Shown here: one piece after another, positions 41,186 through 49,064 of the stretch
Layout: the number at the start of each line of letters is the position of its first letter
Numbering within the stretch: position 1 is the first letter of the stretch
The notes under the pieces: generated by a model
What the model was told of the DNA's origin: nothing
The model's input: the letters and a program-made list of their open reading frames with translations, nothing else
Database searches by the model: none
DNA from: Flavobacterium sinopsychrotolerans
Lineage (GTDB): Bacteria; Bacteroidota; Bacteroidia; Flavobacteriales; Flavobacteriaceae
NCBI RefSeq assembly: GCF_900110375.1
Contig: NZ_FODN01000007.1
Location: 1 to 64,000, forward strand
Reading direction: 5' to 3'
DNA: 64,000 nt
Position numbers and translations under genes: made by a program

Positions 41186-43461
41186 TATTTTAAGATATAG
41201 CGAAGTCCAAAAAAGCTTCTGATTCCTTGGTTCGGTCCATAGACATAAGTCGTGTCAAATGTTAATCCATAAGGATTTTCAGGTGTTGCTAGCACTTGAC
41301 CGTTCGCATCGTAGGTTACATTTTTATCAAAAGGATCATTGGTTCTTGCAATCAAAAATGGATTGTTTTGTTTAGGCAAAAAGTTCAAAAGGTTTTTAAT
41401 TCCGGCATAGAATTCAAAGTTTTTCAAGCCAGAATACGTAAATTGAATGTTTTGCAAACTGTACCAAGGCGATTCCGGAGCACGAGGATCTAAAGCGCTT
41501 AAAAGAGGTAAATGCATCGGGCTGTACACATTTCCGGTATAATCTACATTTAAATCGATAGCTTGAATTTTATACGAAACACTCCAAGTTGCCGTAAATT
41601 TTTCGGTTAGAAAAGGTGTTTCTTTTCGGCCATTTTCAACGTTTTTATTGTCAAGCAAAGAGGCGCCAGTGATAATTTTTAGTCCATTCGGAAAATTGAA
41701 ATCGATGTTCGTACTAATTCCTTGGCTTATAGCATAACCGTTGATGTTGTCATAGATAATTTGATTTGCATCAGTGTCATAATCCGACACAATTTTATTA
41801 CTGAATCGCGTATGGAAAAAGGAAGTTTCGATGCCGATAAAGGTTCCGTTAGCGAAATTTATTTTCTTGATATAATTCAAATTGGCATTTATGGATTGTT
41901 CCGGTTTCAGGTTATTTGCGATGACAATTTCGCGAGCGCCAGTCAAAGCAGCATGATCTTCGGTAAATAGATTGACTACTCTAAAACCTGTTCCGGCATT
42001 CAAACGTATGATATTATTGTCATTCAATTTCCATTTGTAGGCGATTCTTGGAGTCAAGATGCTTCCGTGAAACGAGTTGTAATCGTAACGCATTCCCAGT
42101 AACAGCTTGTGTTTTTTAGTGAACGTGATTTCGTTTTGAACAAAAATCCCTGGTAACCAGGTTTTCTCGGGGTTGTTATTTCCCAGTTTTGAAGTTGCAG
42201 GTGTATTGTCATCGTAATAATTGTATCGGGTGGCAATTCCGGTAAGCAAATCATTTTTTCCTATTTTTTTATCCCAAGTCAATTGTAGAAAACCAATTTT
42301 TTGATTCGCAATATAACTCGTTGTGCCATATCGGCTGTCCTGAAAATGTACGTTTCCTGAAAAGGATAGCATTAGTTTTTCCTGAAAAGGCAGTTGGTAA
42401 CTTCCAATCAATTCTGCTCGTTTGGTGTAAATGCTTTCGCCGTAAATTTCGTCACCGCCTCGGTGTTTTTTCTCCCAACGCACATCGCCACCAAAACGGT
42501 CTTCATAAACTCCCCGCGCGGCAATGGTAAACAATCGATTTTCTTTTCTGTCGAAAGTCCATTTTTGAAATAGGGAAATTCGATCCGAAAGGGTAACATC
42601 TGTAAAATTGTCGTTATCGTTATCTATTTTTTGATTGTATCTGAAATAATTTATACCTAAAAGCGCAGTTGCTTTCTTGCCAACATTGAGTTTCACTCCT
42701 AAATCAACATTGGTTTCCAACCAAGAAGTAGAAAAAACATCAGCGGAGAAAAGGGGAGCGTTTGTTGGATTTTTAGTAATGATATTGATCAAACCGCCCA
42801 CGGCTTCGCTGCCGTATAATGAGGAAGCGGGACCTTTTACAATTTCAATGCGTTCCACCAGTGAATTTGGAATTCCTGATAATCCATACACCGTTGATAA
42901 ACTACTCACGATAGGCATTCCGTCAATTAGAACTAAAGTATACGGACCTTCGAGCCCGTTAATATGGATGTCTCCCGTATTGCAAACTCCACAATTGAGT
43001 TGCGGCCTTACGCCATTTACATTCTGTAATGCTTCATAAATACTGGCTGTTGGGTTTTTCTTGAAAAATATTGGAGAATAAACTTCTACTGGAACGGCAC
43101 TTTCTAATCTTTTTACCGCTTTTAATGTTCCCGAAACTACGACTTCGTTAAGTTGGTTTTCAGTATTTGAAAGTTCAAAATCCAGAATGTTGTTTTCATT
43201 ACTTTTGACCGTTATGTTCTTTTTTAAAGTTTGAAAACCATCTGCAACAATTTGTACTTTATAATTTCCCTCAGCAATATTTTCGATGTTGTACTTTCCT
43301 AAACTATCCGTTTGGGCGGTGTATTTTGTTCCAATCAAAGATACAAGAGCCTCCGAAACTCCTTTTTTTTCTGATGAAACAAATCCCGAAAGATTCGTTT
43401 TTTCTTGGCTGTAGCCAAAGTGAAACATCAGAAAAATAAATAACACATATAATTTTTTCAC
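41185..43461 (-). CDS. TonB-dependent outer-membrane receptor, probable metal uptake
   Basis: 758 residues from the GTG at 43461. An upstream TTG at 43485 lies inside the promoter and is rejected; the GTG gives a signal peptide (KKLYVLFIFLMFHFGYS). Order: a carboxypeptidase-like regulatory domain (about 25-105), a plug (about 120-235) with LIDGMPIVSSLSTVYGLSG and IEIVKGPASSLYGSEAVGG, then a 22-strand barrel ending FFGLRYILK. The plug contains a NCGVCNTGDIHI motif, a C-x-x-C unusual in this position. It forms a unit with the thioredoxin gene and diverges from a DtxR/MntR-type regulator and a ZIP transporter, so import of a metal or metal chelate is the likely task. The substrate is not determined. 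Confidence 0.88.
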   Translation of the reverse strand: MKKLYVLFIFLMFHFGYSQEKTNLSGFVSSEKKGVSEALVSLIGTKYTAQTDSLGKYNIENIAEGNYKVQIVADGFQTLKKNITVKSNENNILDFELSNTENQLNEVVVSGTLKAVKRLESAVPVEVYSPIFFKKNPTASIYEALQNVNGVRPQLNCGVCNTGDIHINGLEGPYTLVLIDGMPIVSSLSTVYGLSGIPNSLVERIEIVKGPASSLYGSEAVGGLINIITKNPTNAPLFSADVFSTSWLETNVDLGVKLNVGKKATALLGINYFRYNQKIDNDNDNFTDVTLSDRISLFQKWTFDRKENRLFTIAARGVYEDRFGGDVRWEKKHRGGDEIYGESIYTKRAELIGSYQLPFQEKLMLSFSGNVHFQDSRYGTTSYIANQKIGFLQLTWDKKIGKNDLLTGIATRYNYYDDNTPATSKLGNNNPEKTWLPGIFVQNEITFTKKHKLLLGMRYDYNSFHGSILTPRIAYKWKLNDNNIIRLNAGTGFRVVNLFTEDHAALTGAREIVIANNLKPEQSINANLNYIKKINFANGTFIGIETSFFHTRFSNKIVSDYDTDANQIIYDNINGYAISQGISTNIDFNFPNGLKIITGASLLDNKNVENGRKETPFLTEKFTATWSVSYKIQAIDLNVDYTGNVYSPMHLPLLSALDPRAPESPWYSLQNIQFTYSGLKNFEFYAGIKNLLNFLPKQNNPFLIARTNDPFDKNVTYDANGQVLATPENPYGLTFDTTYVYGPNQGIRSFFGLRYILK

Positions 43462-43476
43462 TATACTTAAATTAAA

Positions 43477-43492
43477 TTTAGACAAAGCTAAA
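43477..43492. promoter_or_regulatory. Candidate DtxR/MntR operator over the receptor promoter
   Basis: TTTAGACAAAGCTAAA: 5-bp arms TTTAG and CTAAA with a 6-base centre, the form expected of a DtxR-family site. It covers the -7 box of the TonB-dependent receptor gene (43483-43490), so binding would block transcription. The regulator gene starts 115 bases away. Confidence 0.5.
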
Positions 43493-43513
43493 AATTATAT
43501 TTTGCAAAACAAA
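43483..43513 (-). promoter_or_regulatory. Promoter of the TonB-dependent receptor-thioredoxin operon
   Basis: On the minus strand TTTG (43513-43510), 19 bases, TAGCTTTG (43490-43483). The GTG start at 43461 lies 21 bases further. Both boxes interlock with the promoter of the divergent regulator. Confidence 0.75.
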
Positions 43514-43530
43514 TTTTTTAATTACATTTG
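43501..43530 (+). promoter_or_regulatory. Promoter of the DtxR/MntR-type regulator operon
   Basis: TTTG (43501-43504), 18 bases, TACATTTG (43523-43530), a full consensus match. The start codon is 76 bases further, leaving a long leader. Its -33 box lies between the two boxes of the opposing receptor promoter, so the two promoters cannot easily be occupied at once. Confidence 0.72.
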
Positions 43531-43606
43531 TATCAATAACTTAATTGATTTAGCGAGAAGTCTGAAATATGAAATCAAAAAACGTTAATCTTCAATCTTA
43601 AATTAA

Positions 43607-44254
43607 ATGACCTTTTCAGAAGAAAATTATCTCAAGACCATTTACCACCTTACTTCCGTTTCGGATGCTGATATCAGTACCAATGCTATTGCTGAAAAAA
43701 TGGAAACCAAAGCATCATCCGTTACCGATATGCTTAAGAAACTCTCCGAAAAAGACTTGGTGAACTACGTAAAGTACCAAGGTGTTTCCCTTACGGATAA
43801 AGGGAAATTAGCGGCGAAAATGATTGTTAGAAAACACCGACTTTGGGAATGTTTTCTAGTGGAGAAACTAGATTTTTCTTGGGATGAGGTACACGATATC
43901 GCCGAGCAATTGGAACATATCAAATCCGAAAAACTGATCAATAAACTCGATGATTTTTTGGGAAATCCTACCGAAGATCCGCACGGAGATCCTATTCCGG
44001 ATGCTAATGGACGAATTATAAAAGTTGAAAAGGAACTGCTTTCTGAATTCGAAAAAAACCAAATCGGGATTTGTGTGGGTGTCAAAGATACTTCTTCTGA
44101 TTTTTTAAAATATTTAGACAAACAGGAAATTGCCTTGGGTTCCCAAATTGAAATTATCGAAAAGGAAAGTTTTGATTCCTCTTTCAGAATTCGGGTTGGA
44201 ACCAAAGAAATAACCATTTCAAATAAAATAGCCAGTAATATATATATCAAATAA
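43607..44254 (+). CDS. DtxR/MntR-family metal-dependent repressor, probably manganese-type
   Basis: A 215-residue repressor. It has a winged helix (residues 1-60; ISTNAIAEKMETKASSVTDM is the recognition region), a metal-binding dimerisation domain and a C-terminal SH3/FeoA-like domain. Aligned by eye to DtxR, the ligands RKHRL, EVHDIAEQLEH and the DPHGDPIP loop are all found. The residue in the place of DtxR Cys102 is Glu (A-E-Q against A-C-R), as in manganese sensors of the MntR/SloR type. It probably represses metal uptake genes, first of all the divergent receptor operon. The ZIP transporter follows two bases after its stop. The metal call is inferred from one residue and the neighbours. 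Confidence 0.88.
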   Translation: MTFSEENYLKTIYHLTSVSDADISTNAIAEKMETKASSVTDMLKKLSEKDLVNYVKYQGVSLTDKGKLAAKMIVRKHRLWECFLVEKLDFSWDEVHDIAEQLEHIKSEKLINKLDDFLGNPTEDPHGDPIPDANGRIIKVEKELLSEFEKNQIGICVGVKDTSSDFLKYLDKQEIALGSQIEIIEKESFDSSFRIRVGTKEITISNKIASNIYIK

Positions 44255-44256
44255 TT

Positions 44257-45075
44257 ATGTTTCAATCTATAGTAGATTATTTCACGAGTATCGACCCAAT
44301 ATTAGCCGCTTTATATGCGAGTTTGTTCACTTGGTTTCTGACCGCGTTAGGAGCTTCGTTTGTTTTTATGTTTAAAACCATGAATCGTACGGTTCTTGAC
44401 GGAATGCTCGGGTTTACGGGAGGTGTTATGGTTGCGGCCAGTTTTTGGAGTTTATTGGCTCCTGCCATTGAAATGACGGGTGGTGAAGGATTTGCAAAAG
44501 TGATTCCTGCAGCTTTTGGTTTTTTCCTTGGTGCGCTCTTCATTTTCGGAATCGATAAAGTGTTGCCGCATTTGCATATCAATTTTAAAGTTACCGAAGG
44601 AATCAAATCGCCTTGGCAACGTACTACATTATTAGTTTCGGCAATTACACTGCATAATATTCCGGAAGGATTGGCGGTTGGAGTTCTGTTTGGTGGTGTT
44701 GCTGCCGGGATTCCAGAAGCTTCCATCGCGGGTGCTGTTACGTTAGCAATTGGTATTGGAATTCAGAATTTTCCGGAAGGAATTGCTGTTGCTATGCCGT
44801 TACGCAGAATGGGAATGAGCAGATGGAAAAGTTTTATGTACGGACAATCTTCAGCATTAGTAGAGCCGGTTGCTGCAGTTTTAGGCGCTTTTGCAGTGAC
44901 ATTTTTTACTCCAATTTTACCGTACGCTTTGGCTTTTGCCGCAGGAGCGATGATCTTTGTAGTGGTCGAGGAAGTGATTCCGGAAACACAACAGGATAAA
45001 AATACCGATATAGCAACGCTTGGATTCGTTGGAGGATTTATTGTGATGATGGTTTTAGATGTTGCTTTAAGTTAG
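44257..45075 (+). CDS. ZIP-family metal transporter
   Basis: A 272-residue inner-membrane transporter with eight helices. The binuclear metal site of ZIP proteins is seen in helix 4 as LHNIPEGLAVGVLFGG and in helix 5 as IQNFPEGIAVAMPLRR. It would import Zn2+, Mn2+ or Fe2+ into the cytoplasm. It starts two bases after the regulator gene, so it belongs to the same transcription unit; with the outer-membrane receptor across the divergent promoter, the two could form one import route. It resembles the ZupT/GufA branch. Metal preference cannot be read directly. Confidence 0.93.
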   Translation: MFQSIVDYFTSIDPILAALYASLFTWFLTALGASFVFMFKTMNRTVLDGMLGFTGGVMVAASFWSLLAPAIEMTGGEGFAKVIPAAFGFFLGALFIFGIDKVLPHLHINFKVTEGIKSPWQRTTLLVSAITLHNIPEGLAVGVLFGGVAAGIPEASIAGAVTLAIGIGIQNFPEGIAVAMPLRRMGMSRWKSFMYGQSSALVEPVAAVLGAFAVTFFTPILPYALAFAAGAMIFVVVEEVIPETQQDKNTDIATLGFVGGFIVMMVLDVALS

Positions 45076-45122
45076 GAATTTAGTAGTTTTAAAAACAATA
45101 TAGTAATCCTTAAACATAGCGT

Positions 45123-45539
45123 ATGAAAAAGTCACTTCTATTCCTTTTTATGATGATCAGCAGTGTAGCTTTGGCGCAAAACCCAAAATCACAAAAAGTT
45201 AAATACACAACTATAAAGCAAAAAGTATGTCCCAATCAAAAAGGATTTCAGTTGGTTTTGAAAGCAATTGTTTCTGATTCTCGTTGCCCTGAAGGTGTGA
45301 CTTGTATTTGGGCGGGAGAAGTTAGTGCTGTTGTTTCGGTGCACAAAGATTCAAAATTAATTGAAGATACGACTTTGGTGTTTTCGATGAAAAATGAAGA
45401 AGACAATAAAAAATGGTTTGCAACCTATTTATCAGAAAAACAAAAGAAGATAAAAAGCATTCGCGTGTTGCCGTATCCAAAAGAAGGAAGCAAGATTAAT
45501 CCAGAAGAATACTATCTGAAAATTGGTTATTTGAAATAG
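45123..45539 (+). CDS. Secreted protein of unknown function with a SRCP...CxWAGE motif
   Basis: A 138-residue protein with a clean Sec signal peptide (SLLFLFMMISSVALA). The mature part has three cysteines: one in KQKVCPNQKG and two in VSDSRCPEGVTCIWAGEVS, a motif I recognise from a widespread group of small uncharacterised exported proteins. No enzyme motif is visible. It follows the ZIP gene by 47 bases on the same strand and converges on the feo operon. A periplasmic or secreted role is all that can be said. Confidence 0.75.
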   Translation: MKKSLLFLFMMISSVALAQNPKSQKVKYTTIKQKVCPNQKGFQLVLKAIVSDSRCPEGVTCIWAGEVSAVVSVHKDSKLIEDTTLVFSMKNEEDNKKWFATYLSEKQKKIKSIRVLPYPKEGSKINPEEYYLKIGYLK

Positions 45540-45541
45540 GG

Positions 45542-45667
45542 TTAGCTACAGCCACAGTCGCCGCTACCGCAATCTTTGTCGGATTTTTTCTTTTTGAAAA
45601 AGAATTTTTTAATTAAGAAAGCAACGGCAATTGCCAAGGCAACGAAAGCAATTATTTCTTGAAGCAT
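45542..45667 (-). CDS. FeoB-associated Cys-rich membrane protein, 41 residues
   Basis: A small gene easily missed by size cut-offs. It encodes MLQEIIAFVALAIAVAFLIK, one transmembrane helix, then a Lys/Phe-rich stretch (KKFFFKKKK) and a cysteine tail DCGSGDCGCS. This is the layout of the FeoB-associated protein family. It starts six bases after the feoB stop codon, so it is the third gene of feoA-feoB-(this gene). It probably helps FeoB-mediated iron uptake at the inner membrane; its exact action is unknown. The stop lies two bases from the convergent secreted-protein gene. Confidence 0.85.
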   Translation of the reverse strand: MLQEIIAFVALAIAVAFLIKKFFFKKKKSDKDCGSGDCGCS

Positions 45668-45673
45668 AGTGTT

Positions 45674-47776
45674 TTATTTTAGAATTTGGTAAGCAATAAG
45701 TGCTACTACATAAGCAAACCCAGACATAAAGATTAATTGTCCGGCAGGCCATTTCCAGGAATTGGTTTCTTTTTTTGTAACTGCAAGCGTACTCGCACAT
45801 TGCATAGCAAAAGCATAAAATAACAGCAATGATATTCCAGAGGCAAAGTTGAAAATCTTTTCTCCGGTTACCGGATTGATTTCGGCGGCCATTTTATTTT
45901 TGATAGTAACCTCATTGTCGCTTCCGCCAACGCTGTAAATTGTGGCTAATGTTCCCACAAAAACTTCTCTGGCAGCAAACGAACTGATGATGGCAATTCC
46001 TATTTTCCAGTCGTAACCCAAAGGTGATATGGCAGGTTCAATTGCTTTTCCCATGATTCCAATATAGGAATTTTCCAGTTTTTGCGAAGCCACAGCATTT
46101 TCAAATTCGGCTTCCGGCAACGGGTTATTTATTGTATTCTCAGCTACAATTTTTTCAGCATTATTGAATTTTTCTCCGGGTCCGTAAGAAGCTAAAAACC
46201 ATAAAACGATGGAAATAGCCAGAATTATTTTACCGGCTCCAAAAATAAAAGCCTTTGTTTTTTCGATCACATTGATTCCCACATTCTTGAAAAGAGGTAA
46301 TTTATAATTCGGCATTTCTACTACGAAATATGTTTTTCCTTTGATTTTCAGAATTTTATTTAAAATGTAAGCGGAGAAAATAGCCATTCCAAAACCTAGA
46401 AGGTATAATAACATCAAGGTCATTCCTTGCATGTTCATAAAACCAAAAACACGATTATCCGGAATTACTAAAGCGATAATGATGGCGTAGACCGGTAATC
46501 TTGCGGAACAGGTTGTAAAGGGAGTTACCAGGATGGTAATCAATCTTTCTTTCCAGTTTTCGATATTTCGGGTAGCCATAATTGCTGGAATAGCACAGGC
46601 TGTCCCAGAAATAAGGGGTACCACACTTTTGCCCGATAAACCAAATTTACGCATGATTTTATCCATCAGGAAAACTACTCGGCTCATGTAACCGCTTTCT
46701 TCCAGTATTGAAATAAACATAAACAAGAAGGCGATTTGCGGAATGAATATCAAAATTCCTCCAATTCCTGGGATGATTCCCTGCGAAATTAAGTTGGTTA
46801 AAACTCCGGCTGGCAATTCTTCGGCAGCAAGCGTGCTCAACGAGGCAAAAGAAGCATCGATGAAATCCATTGGAATTTTAGACCATTCGAAAATAGATTG
46901 GAAAATAACAAACAAAATCAAAAAGAAGATCACATATCCCCAAACTTTATGTGTTAGCACGCGGTCGAGTTTACTACGGTAATCTCTTGCAACTGAGGAA
47001 TCAATTTGTAGTCCCACTTTCAAAACATCATTGATGAATTGGTAGCGTTTTATAGTTTCTTTTTGCTGAAGGCGTTTTAAATCAGAGTGCGATTTTGTAA
47101 ATGAGCTTCGGATTTCATTTCGTTCTAAATTAAGGAAATTTACGTCTTGCGTGATTACCAACCACAATTTATAGAGCAATTGATTGGGGAATGCTTTGCG
47201 CAAACTGTTGAAATAGTCTGGATCAATTACGGAGGCATTTAGGCAAGGTTCGCTTGAAATGGTTCGGTAGCTGACAATCAAATTTTTCAACTCATCAATT
47301 CCATACCCTTTTCTGGAACTGATTAATGCAATTTTAGTTTTTAAGTGCTCTTCAAGATACGGAATATCCAGCGTAATCCCTTTGAATTTCATTCTGTCAG
47401 CCATATTGATGACTAAAATAGTAGGAATTTCTAAATCTTTTATTTGGGTAAAAAGAAGTAAGTTTCGTTTTAAATTTTCCACATCGGTAACGACAAGCGC
47501 TACATCAGGATATAATTTGTCATTTTTGTTGAGTAATAATTCAATGACCACATTTTCATCAATAGAACTCGCATTCAGGCTGTACGTTCCGGGTAAATCC
47601 AGAATATTTGCCTTGATATTATTGGGTAATTTGCAAAATCCTATTTTTTTTTCAACGGTAATTCCGGGATAATTCCCTACTTGTTGATTCAAGCCGGTCA
47701 GCTGATTGAAAACGGAAGTTTTGCCCACATTCGGATTCCCGATCAAAGCGACATTGATGTTTTGTTTGCTTACCAT
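45674..47776 (-). CDS. feoB: Ferrous iron transport protein B
   Basis: A 700-residue inner-membrane Fe2+ transporter. The N-terminal G domain has GNPNVGKTSVFNQLTG (G1), GNYPGITVEKK (G2), LDLPGTYSL (G3) and VINMADR (G4), followed by the helical NFeoB region. The membrane part has about ten helices with two Gate domains, including VVPLISGTACAIPAIMATR and the C-terminal AMQCASTLAVTKKE. Its start overlaps feoA by seven bases and the small Cys-rich gene follows by six. It imports ferrous iron, which could supply the ferrochelatase, ferritin and Fe-S proteins elsewhere in the window. Confidence 0.97.
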   Translation of the reverse strand: MVSKQNINVALIGNPNVGKTSVFNQLTGLNQQVGNYPGITVEKKIGFCKLPNNIKANILDLPGTYSLNASSIDENVVIELLLNKNDKLYPDVALVVTDVENLKRNLLLFTQIKDLEIPTILVINMADRMKFKGITLDIPYLEEHLKTKIALISSRKGYGIDELKNLIVSYRTISSEPCLNASVIDPDYFNSLRKAFPNQLLYKLWLVITQDVNFLNLERNEIRSSFTKSHSDLKRLQQKETIKRYQFINDVLKVGLQIDSSVARDYRSKLDRVLTHKVWGYVIFFLILFVIFQSIFEWSKIPMDFIDASFASLSTLAAEELPAGVLTNLISQGIIPGIGGILIFIPQIAFLFMFISILEESGYMSRVVFLMDKIMRKFGLSGKSVVPLISGTACAIPAIMATRNIENWKERLITILVTPFTTCSARLPVYAIIIALVIPDNRVFGFMNMQGMTLMLLYLLGFGMAIFSAYILNKILKIKGKTYFVVEMPNYKLPLFKNVGINVIEKTKAFIFGAGKIILAISIVLWFLASYGPGEKFNNAEKIVAENTINNPLPEAEFENAVASQKLENSYIGIMGKAIEPAISPLGYDWKIGIAIISSFAAREVFVGTLATIYSVGGSDNEVTIKNKMAAEINPVTGEKIFNFASGISLLLFYAFAMQCASTLAVTKKETNSWKWPAGQLIFMSGFAYVVALIAYQILK

Positions 47777-48012
47777 AAGTTGGTTTTTATAATATCAACC
47801 TCAATTTCTTTTGCAGTTTCCACCCGAATTGCTACATGCGAACCATTAATATTCAGGTACAAAGGATCTCCAAAAGGAGCAATTTGAAGCAATTCAACCA
47901 TATTGCCGGGCAAGCAACCCATTTCCAATAATTTTAATGGAACGGTATCGATGTCAAAGTCTTTTATAATGGCTTTTTCGCCTTTTTTGAGAGAATGTAT
48001 CGTTGTTTGCAA
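47770..48012 (-). CDS. feoA: Ferrous iron transport protein A
   Basis: An 80-residue cytosolic SH3-like protein that supports FeoB. Typical elements are a LKKGEKAIIKDFD start, LLEMGCLPGNMVELL with the conserved M-G-x-x-P-G, and DPLYLNINGSHVAIRVETAKEIEV. The only start in frame is TTG at 48012; no internal ATG would leave a full protein. Its end overlaps feoB by seven bases. A full promoter lies upstream (48039-48068), and an imperfect palindrome, CTTATTTAGATTGAATTAAG (48015-48034), lies between promoter and start, a possible regulator site. Confidence 0.92.
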   Translation of the reverse strand: MQTTIHSLKKGEKAIIKDFDIDTVPLKLLEMGCLPGNMVELLQIAPFGDPLYLNINGSHVAIRVETAKEIEVDIIKTNLW

Positions 48013-48038
48013 AACTTATTTAGATTGAATTAAGATTG

Positions 48039-48068
48039 CAAAAATACACATTTTAATACAAACACAAA
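48039..48068 (-). promoter_or_regulatory. Promoter of the feoAB operon
   Basis: On the minus strand TTTG (48068-48065), 18 bases, TATTTTTG (48046-48039), a full consensus match, 26 bases ahead of the TTG start of feoA. Confidence 0.75.
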
Positions 48069-48165
48069 TGATAAATATCACATTTATACGGTAATTAAAA
48101 CAAATCAATCCAGCAGATAATGCAACGGTTGTCTTGGTAAAAACAGGAATTCGTTTGAATGTTTC

Positions 48166-48831
48166 TTATTCGTTACTCAAAAAAGTAATGTCTTCGATTA
48201 ATCGTTTCATGTCTTCTTTATTGGTTCCGTCATAGAACCCACGAACTCTTTTTTTGGTATCCACCAGAACAAAATTTTCGGTGTGAACCATATCGTATAA
48301 TTCACTTGGTTTTCCCAGTTTTACGGCTAAATAGGATTTTCTGGCCATCGTATAAATTTCTTTTTTATCTCCGGTGACTAAGTTCCATTTGTTGTCATCA
48401 ACATGGTGTTTTTTGGCGTAAGCCTTCAAAACAGGAACGCTGTCAGTTTCCGGAAAAACGGTGTGGGACAGCAATTTCACTTTTGGATTATTGGCAAAAG
48501 CTTTTTGGATATCGGATAAATTGGTGGTCATTTTTGGGCAAATAGAGCCGCAAGTGGTAAAGAAGAAATCAGCAACATATATTTTGCCCTCATAATCTTT
48601 TTGGGTGATGGTTTTTCCGTTTTGGTTGATGAATGAAAAATCAGCAATCGTGTGGTACTTGCTTTTGTATTGAACGGTGCTGTCTACTAATTCCGGATTT
48701 ACATCTGCGGGATTAAAAATCGGAAGTGTTTTTTTGGGCTTTAAAGCCGAATAAAATAAGGATAAAATGATTGCCGAAAGAACAATGAAAACCCCAAAAA
48801 AGAGTCGGTATTTTTTTAAAAATTCTGACAT
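48166..48831 (-). CDS. SCO1/SenC-family copper chaperone-like protein
   Basis: A 221-residue membrane-anchored thioredoxin-fold protein from the ATG at 48831; the longer frame to 48849 would start inside the promoter. One N-terminal helix (LFFGVFIVLSAIILSLFY) anchors it outside the cytoplasm. The copper site is FFTTCGSICPKMTTNL (C-x3-C), with the distant His in MVHTENFVLVDTKK. SCO proteins deliver copper to the CuA site of cytochrome oxidase or act as thiol reductases. No oxidase gene is adjacent; it is transcribed alone. Confidence 0.92.
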   Translation of the reverse strand: MSEFLKKYRLFFGVFIVLSAIILSLFYSALKPKKTLPIFNPADVNPELVDSTVQYKSKYHTIADFSFINQNGKTITQKDYEGKIYVADFFFTTCGSICPKMTTNLSDIQKAFANNPKVKLLSHTVFPETDSVPVLKAYAKKHHVDDNKWNLVTGDKKEIYTMARKSYLAVKLGKPSELYDMVHTENFVLVDTKKRVRGFYDGTNKEDMKRLIEDITFLSNE

Positions 48832-48846
48832 AGTGCTATTTTGATG

Positions 48847-48881
48847 CAAAAATACGAAAAGAGAAATTGTTTTGATTCAAA
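48847..48881 (-). promoter_or_regulatory. Promoter of the SCO-family gene
   Basis: On the minus strand TTTG (48881-48878), 23 bases, TATTTTTG (48854-48847). The spacing is at the long end of the range. The box overlaps the alternative upstream start and favours the ATG at 48831. Confidence 0.5.
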
Positions 48882-49029
48882 TTAACAAATCTTATTTTGG
48901 ATAGACTCTTTGGAAATAAAGGATTTAAAATTAATGTGTTTTTTGATTAAACCTTTTGAAAATTTTGAAGTCAAATAAAGATGTTTTCGTAAATAATTGA
49001 TTTTAACTAAAAATCACATTATTTATTAA

Positions 49030-49037
49030 TAGCTTTG
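49030..49037 (+). promoter_or_regulatory. -7 promoter box of the M13 peptidase gene
   Basis: TAGCTTTG, an exact TAnnTTTG match, 27 bases ahead of the ATG. No -33 TTTG at the usual distance. Confidence 0.5.
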
Positions 49038-49064
49038 TTAATATAACTAAAAAAACTAAAAAAA

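Noticed and set aside
43462..43485. TTG start of the TonB-dependent receptor
   Set aside because: It falls inside the -7 box and candidate operator; GTG at 43461 begins a proper signal peptide.
45609..45800. A 63-codon minus-strand frame at the end of feoB
   Set aside because: It overlaps feoB and the 41-residue FeoB-associated gene in another frame and has no family features.
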